The translations under genes and the position numbers were made by a program. 64,000 bases of DNA, from NCBI GenBank assembly GCA_034933685.1, contig JAYFNB010000013.1, positions 1 to 64,000 on the forward strand, in the 5' to 3' direction. Below the pieces are notes generated by a model. It was not told where the DNA came from. It made no database searches and saw only the letters and a list, made by a program, of their open reading frames with translations. Shown here piece after piece: positions 1 through 7,995 of the stretch. The stretch comes from UBA8514 sp034933685 (GTDB lineage Bacteria > Bacillota > Clostridia > Lachnospirales > Anaerotignaceae). Position 1 is the stretch's first letter. Each line of letters opens with the position of its first letter.

Positions 1-141
1 ATAATTACGCTTGTATTTATATATGCAAAGAGAAAAGAAATTTTCAGATTATACAATGATTTTTGGAATCGTTTTATACCTGCAATTGAACGTGGAGAGA
101 ATCCAGAAAGAGTTGAGTATGAAACCATAGAGAAAGAATAA
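1..141 (+). CDS. C-terminal fragment of an unidentified protein (5' end outside window)
   Basis: Frame 1 is open from the first base to TAA at 139-141 and gives 46 residues. The fragment starts with a short hydrophobic run (ITLVFIY) and continues into a charged tail ending in EKE. This resembles the last transmembrane segment and cytoplasmic tail of a permease, but that is only an inference from composition. A hairpin follows the stop, which supports this as a true gene end. The family cannot be named from this piece; a transporter upstream of a homocysteine methyltransferase would make sense. Confidence 0.5.
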   Translation: MITLVFIYAKRKEIFRLYNDFWNRFIPAIERGENPERVEYETIEKE

Positions 142-148
142 AAAAATA

Positions 149-191
149 CCTTGGTGACTTTGAAAGCGAAGTTGCCAAGGCTTTGGCATTT
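149..191 (+). terminator. Hairpin terminator-like structure after the partial gene
   Basis: CCTTGGTGACTT at 149-160 pairs with AAGTTGCCAAGG at 169-180, with two weak positions, and is followed by a modest T-containing run. It separates the partial gene from mmuM. The T-tract is weak, so some readthrough is likely. Confidence 0.45.
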
Positions 192-214
192 TACAGATTA
201 AAAGGAGGGTTAAA

Positions 215-1147
215 ATGAGAACACATTTTGACGCAGTTTTGAAAAAAACAGGAATTATGATAGCAGATGGGGCAATGGCAACGGAGCTTGAAGCTATGGG
301 CTGTAACCTTAACGATGAATTATGGAGCGCAAAGGTTCTTGCTGAACAACCAGAGCTGATTAAAAAAGTTCACCTTAGCTACTTTGAAGCAGGGGCAGAT
401 TGCGGAATGACAGCAAGCTACCAAGCAACAATTGAAGGATATGTTAAAAAAGGCTATTCAAAAGAAGAGGCGGAGGAGCTTATTAAGCGTGCCGTAAGAT
501 TGCTTATTGAGGCTAGAGATGAGTGGTGGAATGCAAAGGGAAAATCAGAGGGAAGAGTATATCCTCTTGTTGCTGCGGCTGTTGGACCTTATGGTGCATT
601 TCTTGCAGATGGTTCGGAATATAGAGGTGGATATACAATTTCAACTTATGAGCTTAAAGCCTTCCATAAAAAGCGCCTTGAATTACTTTGGGCGGCGGGT
701 GCAGAAGTGTTTTCAGTTGAAACTATACCTTCCTTTAGCGAGGCAGTAGCAGTGGCAGAGTTAACACAGGCAATGAACGCAGAATGCTGGATTAGCTTTA
801 GCTGTAAAAATGAAACGGAAATAAGTGAAGGAACAAAAATTGCTGAATGTGGGAAAATGCTAAATAAGTTTGAATGCGTTAAGGCAATTGGCATTAACTG
901 CACTGCACCACATTTTGTTGAAAGCCTTATTAAGGAAGTTAAAAGTACAACAAATAAGCCAATTATTGTTTACCCAAACAGCGGTGAGCATTATGACCCA
1001 GTTACTAAAACATGGCACGGAAGTGCCGACGGAAAAACCTATGGAGATTGGGCTATGGATTGGAAAAATGCAGGAGCTACTATTATTGGTGGTTGCTGCA
1101 GAACAACGCCAGATGATATAAAAGCGGTTTACAAGATTGTAAGATAA
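215..1147 (+). CDS. mmuM: Homocysteine S-methyltransferase family protein
   Basis: The 310-residue cytosolic protein has the zinc-thiolate layout of the homocysteine methyltransferase family: Cys229 in GINCTAP and the Cys294-Cys295 pair in GGCCRTTP. Family members transfer a methyl group from S-methylmethionine or SAM to homocysteine to make methionine. The N-terminal IADGAMATELEAMG motif and the length fit MmuM/YbgG rather than the larger cobalamin-dependent MetH or betaine enzymes. The ATG at 215 has a strong AAAGGAGGG site just upstream. It is a single-gene unit that converges on argH and is closed by a bidirectional terminator. The methyl donor cannot be told from sequence. Confidence 0.88.
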   Translation: MRTHFDAVLKKTGIMIADGAMATELEAMGCNLNDELWSAKVLAEQPELIKKVHLSYFEAGADCGMTASYQATIEGYVKKGYSKEEAEELIKRAVRLLIEARDEWWNAKGKSEGRVYPLVAAAVGPYGAFLADGSEYRGGYTISTYELKAFHKKRLELLWAAGAEVFSVETIPSFSEAVAVAELTQAMNAECWISFSCKNETEISEGTKIAECGKMLNKFECVKAIGINCTAPHFVESLIKEVKSTTNKPIIVYPNSGEHYDPVTKTWHGSADGKTYGDWAMDWKNAGATIIGGCCRTTPDDIKAVYKIVR

Positions 1148-1148
1148 G

Positions 1149-1214
1149 AAAAACTGTGGACTTTACCATTGCCTATCTTAAAGGAGTTCTGGTAGTAAAG
1201 TCCACAGTTTTTTA
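1149..1214. terminator. Bidirectional terminator between mmuM and argH
   Basis: A near-perfect 18-bp inverted repeat (AAAAACTGTGGACTTTAC and its complement) spans 1149-1212. It has A-runs on one side and T-runs on the other, so it can terminate both convergent genes. It overlaps the argH stop codon. Confidence 0.85.
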
Positions 1215-2594
1215 TTGAAGATTTTTAAGATATTCGTCGTTTAAAGCAATAAGCTTTGTAATGTATTCCTTAGATGGACCGCCTGCTACGTTACGTGCAT
1301 CAACGCATTTTTCAACAGTTATTGCATCATACACAGTTTCGTTAAACACAGGTGAAATTGCTTTGTATTCCTCTATGGAAAGGTCATCCAAATTGGTGTT
1401 ATTATTAATGCAGTAAAGTACCAATTGACCTATAATGGAATGGGCATCACGGAAAGCAACACCTTGTTTCACAAGCCAGTCGGCGGCATCGGTTGCGTTA
1501 GTAAAGCCACCTTTAGTTGCCTCATACATATTTTTTTTGCGTACAGTCATTGTATCTACCATTGCGGTGAATACTGGAAGGCATATTTTAAGAGTATCAA
1601 TTGCCGCAAATACACCTTCTTTGTCCTCTTGCATATCTTTATTGTAAGCAAGTGGCAGACCCTTCATTGTAGTTAAAAGTCCCATAAGGTAGCCATACAC
1701 ACGTCCTGTTTTGCCACGGATAAGTTCTGCCATGTCGGGATTTTTTTTCTGTGGCATAATGCTGGAACCTGTAGAATATGCATCGTCAAGCTCAACAAAT
1801 TTAAATTCATGACTGCTCCAAAGAATAATTTCCTCGCAGAAACGGCTAAGGTGCATCATCATAATTGAAAGAGCACTAAGCAATTCTATGCAGAAATCTC
1901 TGTCACTTACTCCGTCAAGGCTGTTTAGTGTAATTCCATCAAAGCCAAGTTCACGGGCTACCATATCTCTATCTAAAGGATAGGTTGTTGCCGCAAGAGC
2001 ACCACTACCTAAAGGCAATACATTTGTGCGTTTATAGGTATCGCTAAGGCGGTCATAATCTCTTTTAAACATTTCTACGTACGCAAGCACATGGTGCGCA
2101 AGGGTTATTGGCTGTGCACGCTGAAGATGGGTATAGCCAGGCATAATGGTATCTATATTGTTTTTTGCAATATTATTTAGCACTGTTTCAAGGTTTATCA
2201 AAAGCTGTTTAATTTCTGCTATTTCCTCTTTTACATACATACGAATATCCAGTGCAACTTGGTCGTTACGGCTTCTGCCTGTATGCAGACGCTTACCAAC
2301 TTCACCAATGCGTCCAATGAGAATAGTTTCTATGTTCATGTGTATATCTTCGGCTTTTTCGTCAAAGGTCACAACGCCGTTTTCTATATCGCTTAAAATT
2401 TCTTTCAAAGTTTTTTGTATAAGAAGGGCATCGTCATTTGGAATAATACCTTGTGCACCAAGCATACCTGCGTGGGCTATACTGCCTTCAATATCCTGCT
2501 TGTACATACGCTGGTCGAAGGAAATTGAAGAGTGGAAATGGTCTGTAAAGCTGTCTGTTTGCTTTGTAAAGCGGCCGCCCCAAAGTTTACTCAT
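1212..2594 (-). CDS. argH: Argininosuccinate lyase
   Basis: The 460-residue cytosolic enzyme performs the last step of arginine synthesis, splitting argininosuccinate into arginine and fumarate. It carries the fumarase/aspartase superfamily signature GSSIMPQKKNP at residues 276-286, whose flexible loop holds the catalytic Ser. TGRSRND (105-111) and HLQRAQP (156-162) are also present. The length matches the family norm. It lies downstream of argG on the minus strand, but 217 bp separate the two and that gap holds a palindromic dispersed repeat, so its expression may be partly uncoupled. A GAAAGGAAG site precedes the ATG. Confidence 0.97.
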   Translation of the reverse strand: MSKLWGGRFTKQTDSFTDHFHSSISFDQRMYKQDIEGSIAHAGMLGAQGIIPNDDALLIQKTLKEILSDIENGVVTFDEKAEDIHMNIETILIGRIGEVGKRLHTGRSRNDQVALDIRMYVKEEIAEIKQLLINLETVLNNIAKNNIDTIMPGYTHLQRAQPITLAHHVLAYVEMFKRDYDRLSDTYKRTNVLPLGSGALAATTYPLDRDMVARELGFDGITLNSLDGVSDRDFCIELLSALSIMMMHLSRFCEEIILWSSHEFKFVELDDAYSTGSSIMPQKKNPDMAELIRGKTGRVYGYLMGLLTTMKGLPLAYNKDMQEDKEGVFAAIDTLKICLPVFTAMVDTMTVRKKNMYEATKGGFTNATDAADWLVKQGVAFRDAHSIIGQLVLYCINNNTNLDDLSIEEYKAISPVFNETVYDAITVEKCVDARNVAGGPSKEYITKLIALNDEYLKNLQ

Positions 2595-2660
2595 ATTTAT
2601 TTCTTCCTTTCTGAATTAAAGAACAGTGGAACACTTCACTATATTAAGTGTCGAAAACCA

Positions 2661-2797
2661 TTGGGCGTTGCCCAAACCCACTTGCTTTTTGAAAAAGCAA
2701 GACCAAAAACTTTTATTAAACCGCATAGTTATGCGGTTTTGGATGGGTCAAGGGTGAAACCCTTGTGGGTGTTTGAGGGCAAAGCCCTAAAGGGTTT
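2661..2797. repeat. Palindromic dispersed repeat, copy 1
   Basis: About 137 bp made of consecutive palindromes: GGGCGTTGCCC, then CTTGC-TTTTTGAAAAA-GCAAG, then AACCGCATA-gtt-ATGCGGTT, AAGGGTGAAACCCTT, and GAGGGCAAAGCCCT. The same ordered modules recur at 11057-11199 at high identity and in the same orientation. The copy lies between argG and argH and has no coding frame that looks real. It behaves like a REP/BIME- or MITE-like intergenic element. As RNA in either direction it would fold into a row of hairpins. Confidence 0.85.
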
Positions 2798-2811
2798 AAC
2801 TTTAGTGGCAA

Positions 2812-4041
2812 TTATTTGTTTTCGTTAGCCTGTTTCATCATTGCACGAACCTTCATTGGAAGACCGAAAAGGTTAATGAAGCCATCTGCATCCTTGTGGT
2901 TGTAAAGCTCACCTGTTGTAAAGCTTGCAATAGATTCGTTGTAAAGTGAATATGGGCTTGTTGACCCAGCAGGGATGATATTGCCTTTGTAAAGTTTAAG
3001 TTTTACCTCACCTGTAACGGTTTCGTTAACAGAATCGAAGTATGCAGATAAAGACTCACGTAATGGAGTGTACCATTCGCCACTGTATACAAGTTCTGTA
3101 AATTTGGTAGAGCAAACTTCGTTCCAACCCTGCGTTTGCTTGTCAAGTGTAAGGTATTCAAGCTCACGGTGTGCATAGTAAAGGATAGCACCACCTGGTG
3201 TTTCATAAACGCCACGGCTCTTCATGCCAACAACACGGTTTTCGCAAATATCCTGAATGCCAACGCCGTTTCTTCCGCCAATTGCGTTAAGCTGTTCCAT
3301 AAGTTCACGTGGTGAAACCTCTTTGCCATTAACTTTTGTACAGATACCCTTATCAAATGTAAGTGTAACGTATTCAGCTTTGTCTGGTGCAGCTTCAGGT
3401 GAAACACCAAGCTGTAAAATGTGTTCGTAGTTAGGTTCGTTTGCAGGGTTTTCAAGTTCAAGACCTTCGTGGCTTAAATGCCAAATGTTACGGTCACGGC
3501 TATAGCTGTCACCCTTTTTAACAGGTGCTTCAATTCCACGTTCTTCAAGGTAAGCAACTTCAGCTTCCCTAGAATCCATTTTCCAAGTATCAAGTCTCCA
3601 AGGAGCAATAATTTTAAGGTCTGGAGCAAGTGCTTTCACTGTAAGCTCGAAACGAACTTGGTCGTTTCCTTTACCTGTAGCGCCGTGGCAAATAGCTGTA
3701 GCACCTTCTTTGCGTGCTATTTCCACAAGTCTTTTTGCAATTATAGGACGTGCCATAGATGTACCAAGAAGATATTTACCCTCGTAAACGGCATTTGCTT
3801 TAACGCATGGGAAAATAGCTTCTGTAATAAATTCTTCTGTTAAATCTTCAATGTAAAGCTTGCTTGCACCCGTTTTAAGTGCTCTTTCTTCAAGACCATC
3901 AGTTTCTTTACCCTGTCCAACGTCACCACAAACTGCAATAACTTCTGCATTGTTGTAGTTTTCTTTAAGCCAAGGAATTATAACTGTTGTATCAAGTCCA
4001 CCTGAGTAAGCAAGAACAATTTTCTCTTTTTTTTCTGACAT
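2812..4041 (-). CDS. argG: Argininosuccinate synthase
   Basis: The 409-residue enzyme condenses citrulline and aspartate with ATP to form argininosuccinate. The N-terminal PP-loop AYSGGLDT (residues 11-18) marks the ATP-binding site of the N-type ATP-pyrophosphatase fold. The conserved GATGKGNDQVRFE segment, which binds citrulline and aspartate, follows in the first half. It is transcribed away from argC, and a good AGGAGGT site precedes the ATG. Together with argH and the divergent argCJJBD genes it covers the pathway except carbamoyltransferase (argF), which is not in the window. Confidence 0.97.
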   Translation of the reverse strand: MSEKKEKIVLAYSGGLDTTVIIPWLKENYNNAEVIAVCGDVGQGKETDGLEERALKTGASKLYIEDLTEEFITEAIFPCVKANAVYEGKYLLGTSMARPIIAKRLVEIARKEGATAICHGATGKGNDQVRFELTVKALAPDLKIIAPWRLDTWKMDSREAEVAYLEERGIEAPVKKGDSYSRDRNIWHLSHEGLELENPANEPNYEHILQLGVSPEAAPDKAEYVTLTFDKGICTKVNGKEVSPRELMEQLNAIGGRNGVGIQDICENRVVGMKSRGVYETPGGAILYYAHRELEYLTLDKQTQGWNEVCSTKFTELVYSGEWYTPLRESLSAYFDSVNETVTGEVKLKLYKGNIIPAGSTSPYSLYNESIASFTTGELYNHKDADGFINLFGLPMKVRAMMKQANENK

Positions 4042-4153
4042 TTTTAAAGACCTCCTAAGTTAATTATGTGCTTTTTTCACTATAAATATTTTGTAAAAAG
4101 GTAAATTTACCAATTTTTATTGTGTATATGGAAAAACTGTTTAATGCAATCAA

Positions 4154-4241
4154 AAATGAATTAGCAAAAACCAGTAGCTGCATAGCGTTTTTCAAAAACG
4201 TATTTTACGCTATGTTTTTGCCGATAAATCTAAATTCATTT
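4154..4241. repeat. Nested inverted repeat in the argG-argC divergent region
   Basis: Three concentric arms can pair: AAATGAATT (4154-4162) with AATTCATTT (4233-4241), GCAAAAA (4164-4170) with TTTTTGC (4215-4221), and CATAGCG (4181-4187) with CGCTATG (4208-4214). An alternative inner hairpin is CGTTTTT-C-AAAAACG (4186-4200). It lies upstream of the argC promoter, so on the argC side it acts as DNA; for argG it is also upstream. It may be a small insertion or a regulatory cruciform. I do not recognise it as a known riboswitch or T-box. Confidence 0.6.
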
Positions 4242-4264
4242 CTTGGTATTTGAACTAGCCAGTA

Positions 4265-4307
4265 TTTCCATAAGTAATTATACATGGTATAATAAAAATA
4301 TTCAATT
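4265..4307 (+). promoter_or_regulatory. argC operon promoter with an ARG-box-like site
   Basis: TTTCCA (4265-4270), a 17-bp spacer and TATAAT (4288-4293) with an extended TG motif form a good sigma-A promoter. AATAAAAATATTCAATT (4291-4307) overlaps the -10 element and start region. It resembles the Bacillus ArgR/AhrC box (CATGAATAAAAATKCAAK), which suggests arginine-dependent repression. No regulator gene is in the window, so the ArgR link is inference. Confidence 0.65.
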
Positions 4308-4396
4308 AATTTTTTATTTTTCTTGCATATTATTTAAAAAATGTGTATAATTATGAAATTATAAAAGCTGGAAATTTGTTTTGGGAGGTAAAAAAT

Positions 4397-5440
4397 ATGA
4401 TAAAAGCTGGAATAGTAGGTGCTACAGGTTATGCTGGAAATGAATTGGTACGTATACTTATGCAACACCCAGAGGTTGAAATTAAATCCATGACTGCCCA
4501 TAGCTACGTGGGAAAGCAGTTTGACGAGGTTTATGAAAATTATAGAGAAATAAATGAAACTGTGTTAGGCGAAATGGATATGAATAAACTTGCAGAAGAA
4601 TGTGATGTTATTTTTATGGCACTTCCTCATGGAACGGCGGCAAGGGTAATTACCCAGGAAATACTTAAAAAGACAAAGGTAATTGATTTCGGCGCAGACT
4701 TCCGTTTAAAGGACGCTGATGTTTACGAAAAATGGTATAGCGTGGAGCATAATGGCAGAGAATTGCTTAAAAGCGCAGTTTACGGTCTTTGTGAAGTTAA
4801 TAGAGATATTATAAAAGGAAAGCAGTTGATTGCTAACCCAGGTTGTTACACAACTTGCTCCATTCTCTCACTTAGACCGTTGGTTGCAGAGGGGCTTATT
4901 GACCTTAAAACTATTATTGTTGACGCAAAAAGCGGTGTGTCGGGTGCGGGGCGTGCTTTGGCATTAGGAAGCATGTATGACGAGTGCAACGAATCTGTTA
5001 AGGCTTACAAAATTGCAAGCCATAGACATACACCAGAGATTGAGGAACAGCTTGGATATGCCGCTGGTGAAGAAATTACTCTTACCTTTACACCTCATCT
5101 TATTCCTATGAATAGGGGAATTTTGGCAACCTGCTATGCATCCCTTAAAAAGCCTATGAACTATGAAGAAATTAAGGCTGTTTATGAAAAATATTATGGA
5201 AAAGAATATTTTGTACGTTTAACAAAAAAAGGTGTTTTCCCAGAAACAAGATGGGTTAAGGGTTCAAACTTCCTTGATATTGGCTTTTCTGTAGACGAGA
5301 GAACAGGCAGAATTATAGTTGTTGGCGCCATTGACAATCTTGTTAAGGGTGCGGCAGGGCAGGCGGTTCAGAATATGAACATTTTATTTGGACTTGATGA
5401 AAAAACAGGGTTAAAATTAGTACCGGTATTTCCGGCTTAA
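4397..5440 (+). CDS. argC: N-acetyl-gamma-glutamyl-phosphate reductase
   Basis: The enzyme reduces N-acetylglutamyl phosphate to the semialdehyde with NADPH. The Rossmann motif GATGYAG is at residues 8-14 and the catalytic cysteine is Cys150 in ANPGCYTT. The reading frame stays open upstream to 4343, but the ATG at 4397 has a GGGAGGT site at the right distance and gives the usual 347-residue length, so that start is chosen. It is the first gene of the argCJJBD operon and follows an extended -10 promoter with an ARG-box-like sequence. Confidence 0.96.
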   Translation: MIKAGIVGATGYAGNELVRILMQHPEVEIKSMTAHSYVGKQFDEVYENYREINETVLGEMDMNKLAEECDVIFMALPHGTAARVITQEILKKTKVIDFGADFRLKDADVYEKWYSVEHNGRELLKSAVYGLCEVNRDIIKGKQLIANPGCYTTCSILSLRPLVAEGLIDLKTIIVDAKSGVSGAGRALALGSMYDECNESVKAYKIASHRHTPEIEEQLGYAAGEEITLTFTPHLIPMNRGILATCYASLKKPMNYEEIKAVYEKYYGKEYFVRLTKKGVFPETRWVKGSNFLDIGFSVDERTGRIIVVGAIDNLVKGAAGQAVQNMNILFGLDEKTGLKLVPVFPA

Positions 5441-5452
5441 GGAAGTGAAAGA

Positions 5453-6679
5453 ATGCGTGTTATAGATGGTGGAATTACAGCACCTCAAGGGTTTAAAGCA
5501 ACGGGTAAACATATAGGCATAAAGAAGATAAAAAAAGACCTTGCACTGTTAAGCAGTGATGTGGCGGCAGATGCGGCTGGTGTATATACAACAAGCCTTG
5601 TAAAAGCCGCACCTATACTATGGAATAAAAATCTTACAGACAGTGGCAAAAAGATAAAAGGGTTAGTGTGCATAAGTGGCAATGCAAATGCCTGCACAGG
5701 CAATAAGGGCATACGTGACAATGAAACAATGGCGGAAACCTTTGCAAAGTGCATTGGAGCAAAAAAGGACGAAATTTTAACGGCGGCTACAGGTATTATT
5801 GGCTTGGACATGCCTATGGATACAATAATTAACGGAATTAATGACACTTACAAAAACCTTTCAAATAAACGAGAAGAAGCAAAAAATGCCGCTGCTGGAA
5901 TAATTACTACCGATACTTTTATAAAGGAAATGGCAGTTCAGCTTAATATTGGTGGCAAGGCGGTAAAAATAGGGGCTATGTGCAAGGGAAGTGGAATGAT
6001 TCATCCTAACATGGCAACGGTATTAAGCTTTATAACAACTGATTTGAATATATTACCAAAATTATTGCATAAGGCACTTTTATATTCCGTAAAGGAAACC
6101 TACAATATGATTAGCGTTGATGGTGCAACAAGCACCAATGATATGTGCTTGATTATGGCAAACGGCTTGGCGGGAAATGAGAAAATAACCGAAGAAGATG
6201 AATTTTACGAAGATTTTAAGAAGGCACTTTATTTTATAAATGAAAAATTTGCAAAGGACATTGTGCATGACGGTGAGGGTGCAGGCAAGTTTATTGAGGT
6301 TAATGTAAACGGGGCAAAAAGCGATCACGACGCAAGGTTATTGGCAAAAAGCATTGTAACAAACAATCTTGTTAAAACCGCAATGTACGGCGAAGATGCA
6401 AACTGGGGTCGTGTTGTTGCGGCAATGGGTGGCAGTGGTGGATATTTTGACCCATCAAAGGTGGATATAAGTTTCGAAAGCGAAAAGGGAAAAGTACTTT
6501 TAATGAAGCAAGGAGAACCAGTGCATTTTGACGAGAACGAAGCGGCTGATGTGCTTAGTGAAAGAGACATAATGGTACAGATTTCATTGGAGGATGGTAT
6601 ATATACGGCAAAAAGCTGGGGCTGTGACCTTGGGCATGAATACGTTAGAATAAATGGTGAGTATAGGTCAAGAACGTAA
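5453..6679 (+). CDS. argJ: Bifunctional ornithine acetyltransferase / N-acetylglutamate synthase, copy 1
   Basis: The 408-residue ArgJ-family protein recycles the acetyl group from N-acetylornithine to glutamate. The autocleavage and nucleophile site is Thr189 in the motif HPNMATVL, preceded by KGSGMI, and the oxyanion-hole motif TGIIG is near residue 113. It starts 12 bp after argC with an AAGGAAGTGA site. A second full-length argJ follows after 32 bp. The two align without gaps over their first 190 residues, with 35 of the first 60 residues identical by hand count, so this is a diverged duplicate. All key residues are intact, so it is not an obvious pseudogene. Confidence 0.93.
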   Translation: MRVIDGGITAPQGFKATGKHIGIKKIKKDLALLSSDVAADAAGVYTTSLVKAAPILWNKNLTDSGKKIKGLVCISGNANACTGNKGIRDNETMAETFAKCIGAKKDEILTAATGIIGLDMPMDTIINGINDTYKNLSNKREEAKNAAAGIITTDTFIKEMAVQLNIGGKAVKIGAMCKGSGMIHPNMATVLSFITTDLNILPKLLHKALLYSVKETYNMISVDGATSTNDMCLIMANGLAGNEKITEEDEFYEDFKKALYFINEKFAKDIVHDGEGAGKFIEVNVNGAKSDHDARLLAKSIVTNNLVKTAMYGEDANWGRVVAAMGGSGGYFDPSKVDISFESEKGKVLLMKQGEPVHFDENEAADVLSERDIMVQISLEDGIYTAKSWGCDLGHEYVRINGEYRSRT

Positions 6680-6711
6680 GTAGTGATAAATTTGGTTAAG
6701 GAGGACAAAAC

Positions 6712-7932
6712 ATGAAAATTATAGACGGTTCAGTTACAGCGGCAAAGGGTTTTAATGCCACAGGTGCGGCAATTGGTATAAAAAAAGGTGTAAAAGATTT
6801 AGCACTTATCAGCAGCGATGTGCCTGCCATTGCGGCGGCATGTTTTACAACAAATGTTGTGAAAGCAACATCGGTACTTAGAAATTTGGATATTATTAAT
6901 AGTGGCATTAAAATAAAGGGAGTTGCTATAAACAGTGGCAACGCCAATGCCTGTACAGGCGAGCTTGGCAAAAAAAGCAACGAAGAAATGGCACAGTCCT
7001 TGGCTAAAGAACTTGGTGTTGAGGAAAACACAATCCTTACAGCTTCAACTGGTGTAATTGGTGCGACCTTCCCGATAGAAACAGTTAAGGCAGGTATTGC
7101 AAAAACAGCAACTTCCCTTGGAAATACACGTGCAGACGCATTGCTTGCGGCAGAAGCAATAATGACAACTGATACTTATTCTAAAGAAGTTGCAGTTGAA
7201 ATTGAAATAGGTGGAAAAACTGTTCACATAGGGGGCATGGCAAAGGGCAGTGGCATGATTCACCCGAACATGGCAACTATGCTTGGATTTATAACAACAG
7301 ACGTTGCCATAGAGGTAGATTTGCTTAAAAAAATGCTGAAAGAAGACGTTGAGAAAACCTATAACATGGTGTCTGTAGACGGTGATACCTCTACAAACGA
7401 TACAGTTGTTGTGCTTGCCAATGGTTTAGCGGAAAATCCAGTTATTAAAACTGAAGGAGAAGATTACCAAATATTTAAAGAGGCACTTCATTATGTGAAC
7501 GAAAGGCTTGCCAAAAACCTTGTGCGTGACGGCGAGGGTGCAACAAAATTTATTGAGGTAAATGTGAAAGGCGCAAAAACTGCCGAAGATGCAAAAACAA
7601 TTGCAAAGAGTGTTGTTTGCAGTAGTCTGGTTAAAGCGGCAATGTTTGGTGAGGATGCCAACTGGGGACGTGTGCTTTGTGCAATGGGCTACAGTGGTGT
7701 TCAGTTCGACCCTGAAAAGGTGGATATTGTTTTTGAAAGTGCAAAGGGAAGCATTTTGTTGATGGATAACGGCACACCAATTGTTTTCGATGAAGATAAA
7801 GCCGCTGATATATTAAGTGAAAAAGAAATTATCGTAAATGTGAAGATTAGCGAGGGCGAGGCAGAGGCGAAGGCTTGGGGCTGTGACCTTAGTTATGACT
7901 ATGTAAAAATAAACGGAGATTACAGAAGTTAG
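6712..7932 (+). CDS. argJ: Bifunctional ornithine acetyltransferase / N-acetylglutamate synthase, copy 2
   Basis: This second complete ArgJ has 406 residues. Thr189 in HPNMATML is the predicted nucleophile created by self-cleavage into alpha and beta chains, and STGVIG supplies the oxyanion hole. The classic ATML form makes it the more canonical of the two copies. A strong AAGGAGGAC site precedes the ATG. The reason for keeping two tandem copies is not visible. Possibilities are subfunctionalisation (acetyl-CoA-dependent versus recycling activity), mixed oligomers, or a dosage effect. Confidence 0.94.
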   Translation: MKIIDGSVTAAKGFNATGAAIGIKKGVKDLALISSDVPAIAAACFTTNVVKATSVLRNLDIINSGIKIKGVAINSGNANACTGELGKKSNEEMAQSLAKELGVEENTILTASTGVIGATFPIETVKAGIAKTATSLGNTRADALLAAEAIMTTDTYSKEVAVEIEIGGKTVHIGGMAKGSGMIHPNMATMLGFITTDVAIEVDLLKKMLKEDVEKTYNMVSVDGDTSTNDTVVVLANGLAENPVIKTEGEDYQIFKEALHYVNERLAKNLVRDGEGATKFIEVNVKGAKTAEDAKTIAKSVVCSSLVKAAMFGEDANWGRVLCAMGYSGVQFDPEKVDIVFESAKGSILLMDNGTPIVFDEDKAADILSEKEIIVNVKISEGEAEAKAWGCDLSYDYVKINGDYRS

Positions 7933-7995
7933 AGACCATAAATTACAAAAGTGAATTTACAGAAGTTAGGAAAAGGTAAAAGGGGAATGAATAAA

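Noticed and set aside
2532..2828. Plus-strand ORF across the argG-argH gap
   Set aside because: It runs through the palindromic repeat and antisense to argH, with no ribosome site and no family resemblance.
4154..4241. T-box or arginine attenuator upstream of argC
   Set aside because: No T-box core (AGGGUGGNACCGCG) is present and the inverted repeat is upstream of the predicted promoter.
5453..6679. First argJ as a pseudogene
   Set aside because: Full length, good ribosome site and all catalytic motifs are intact.
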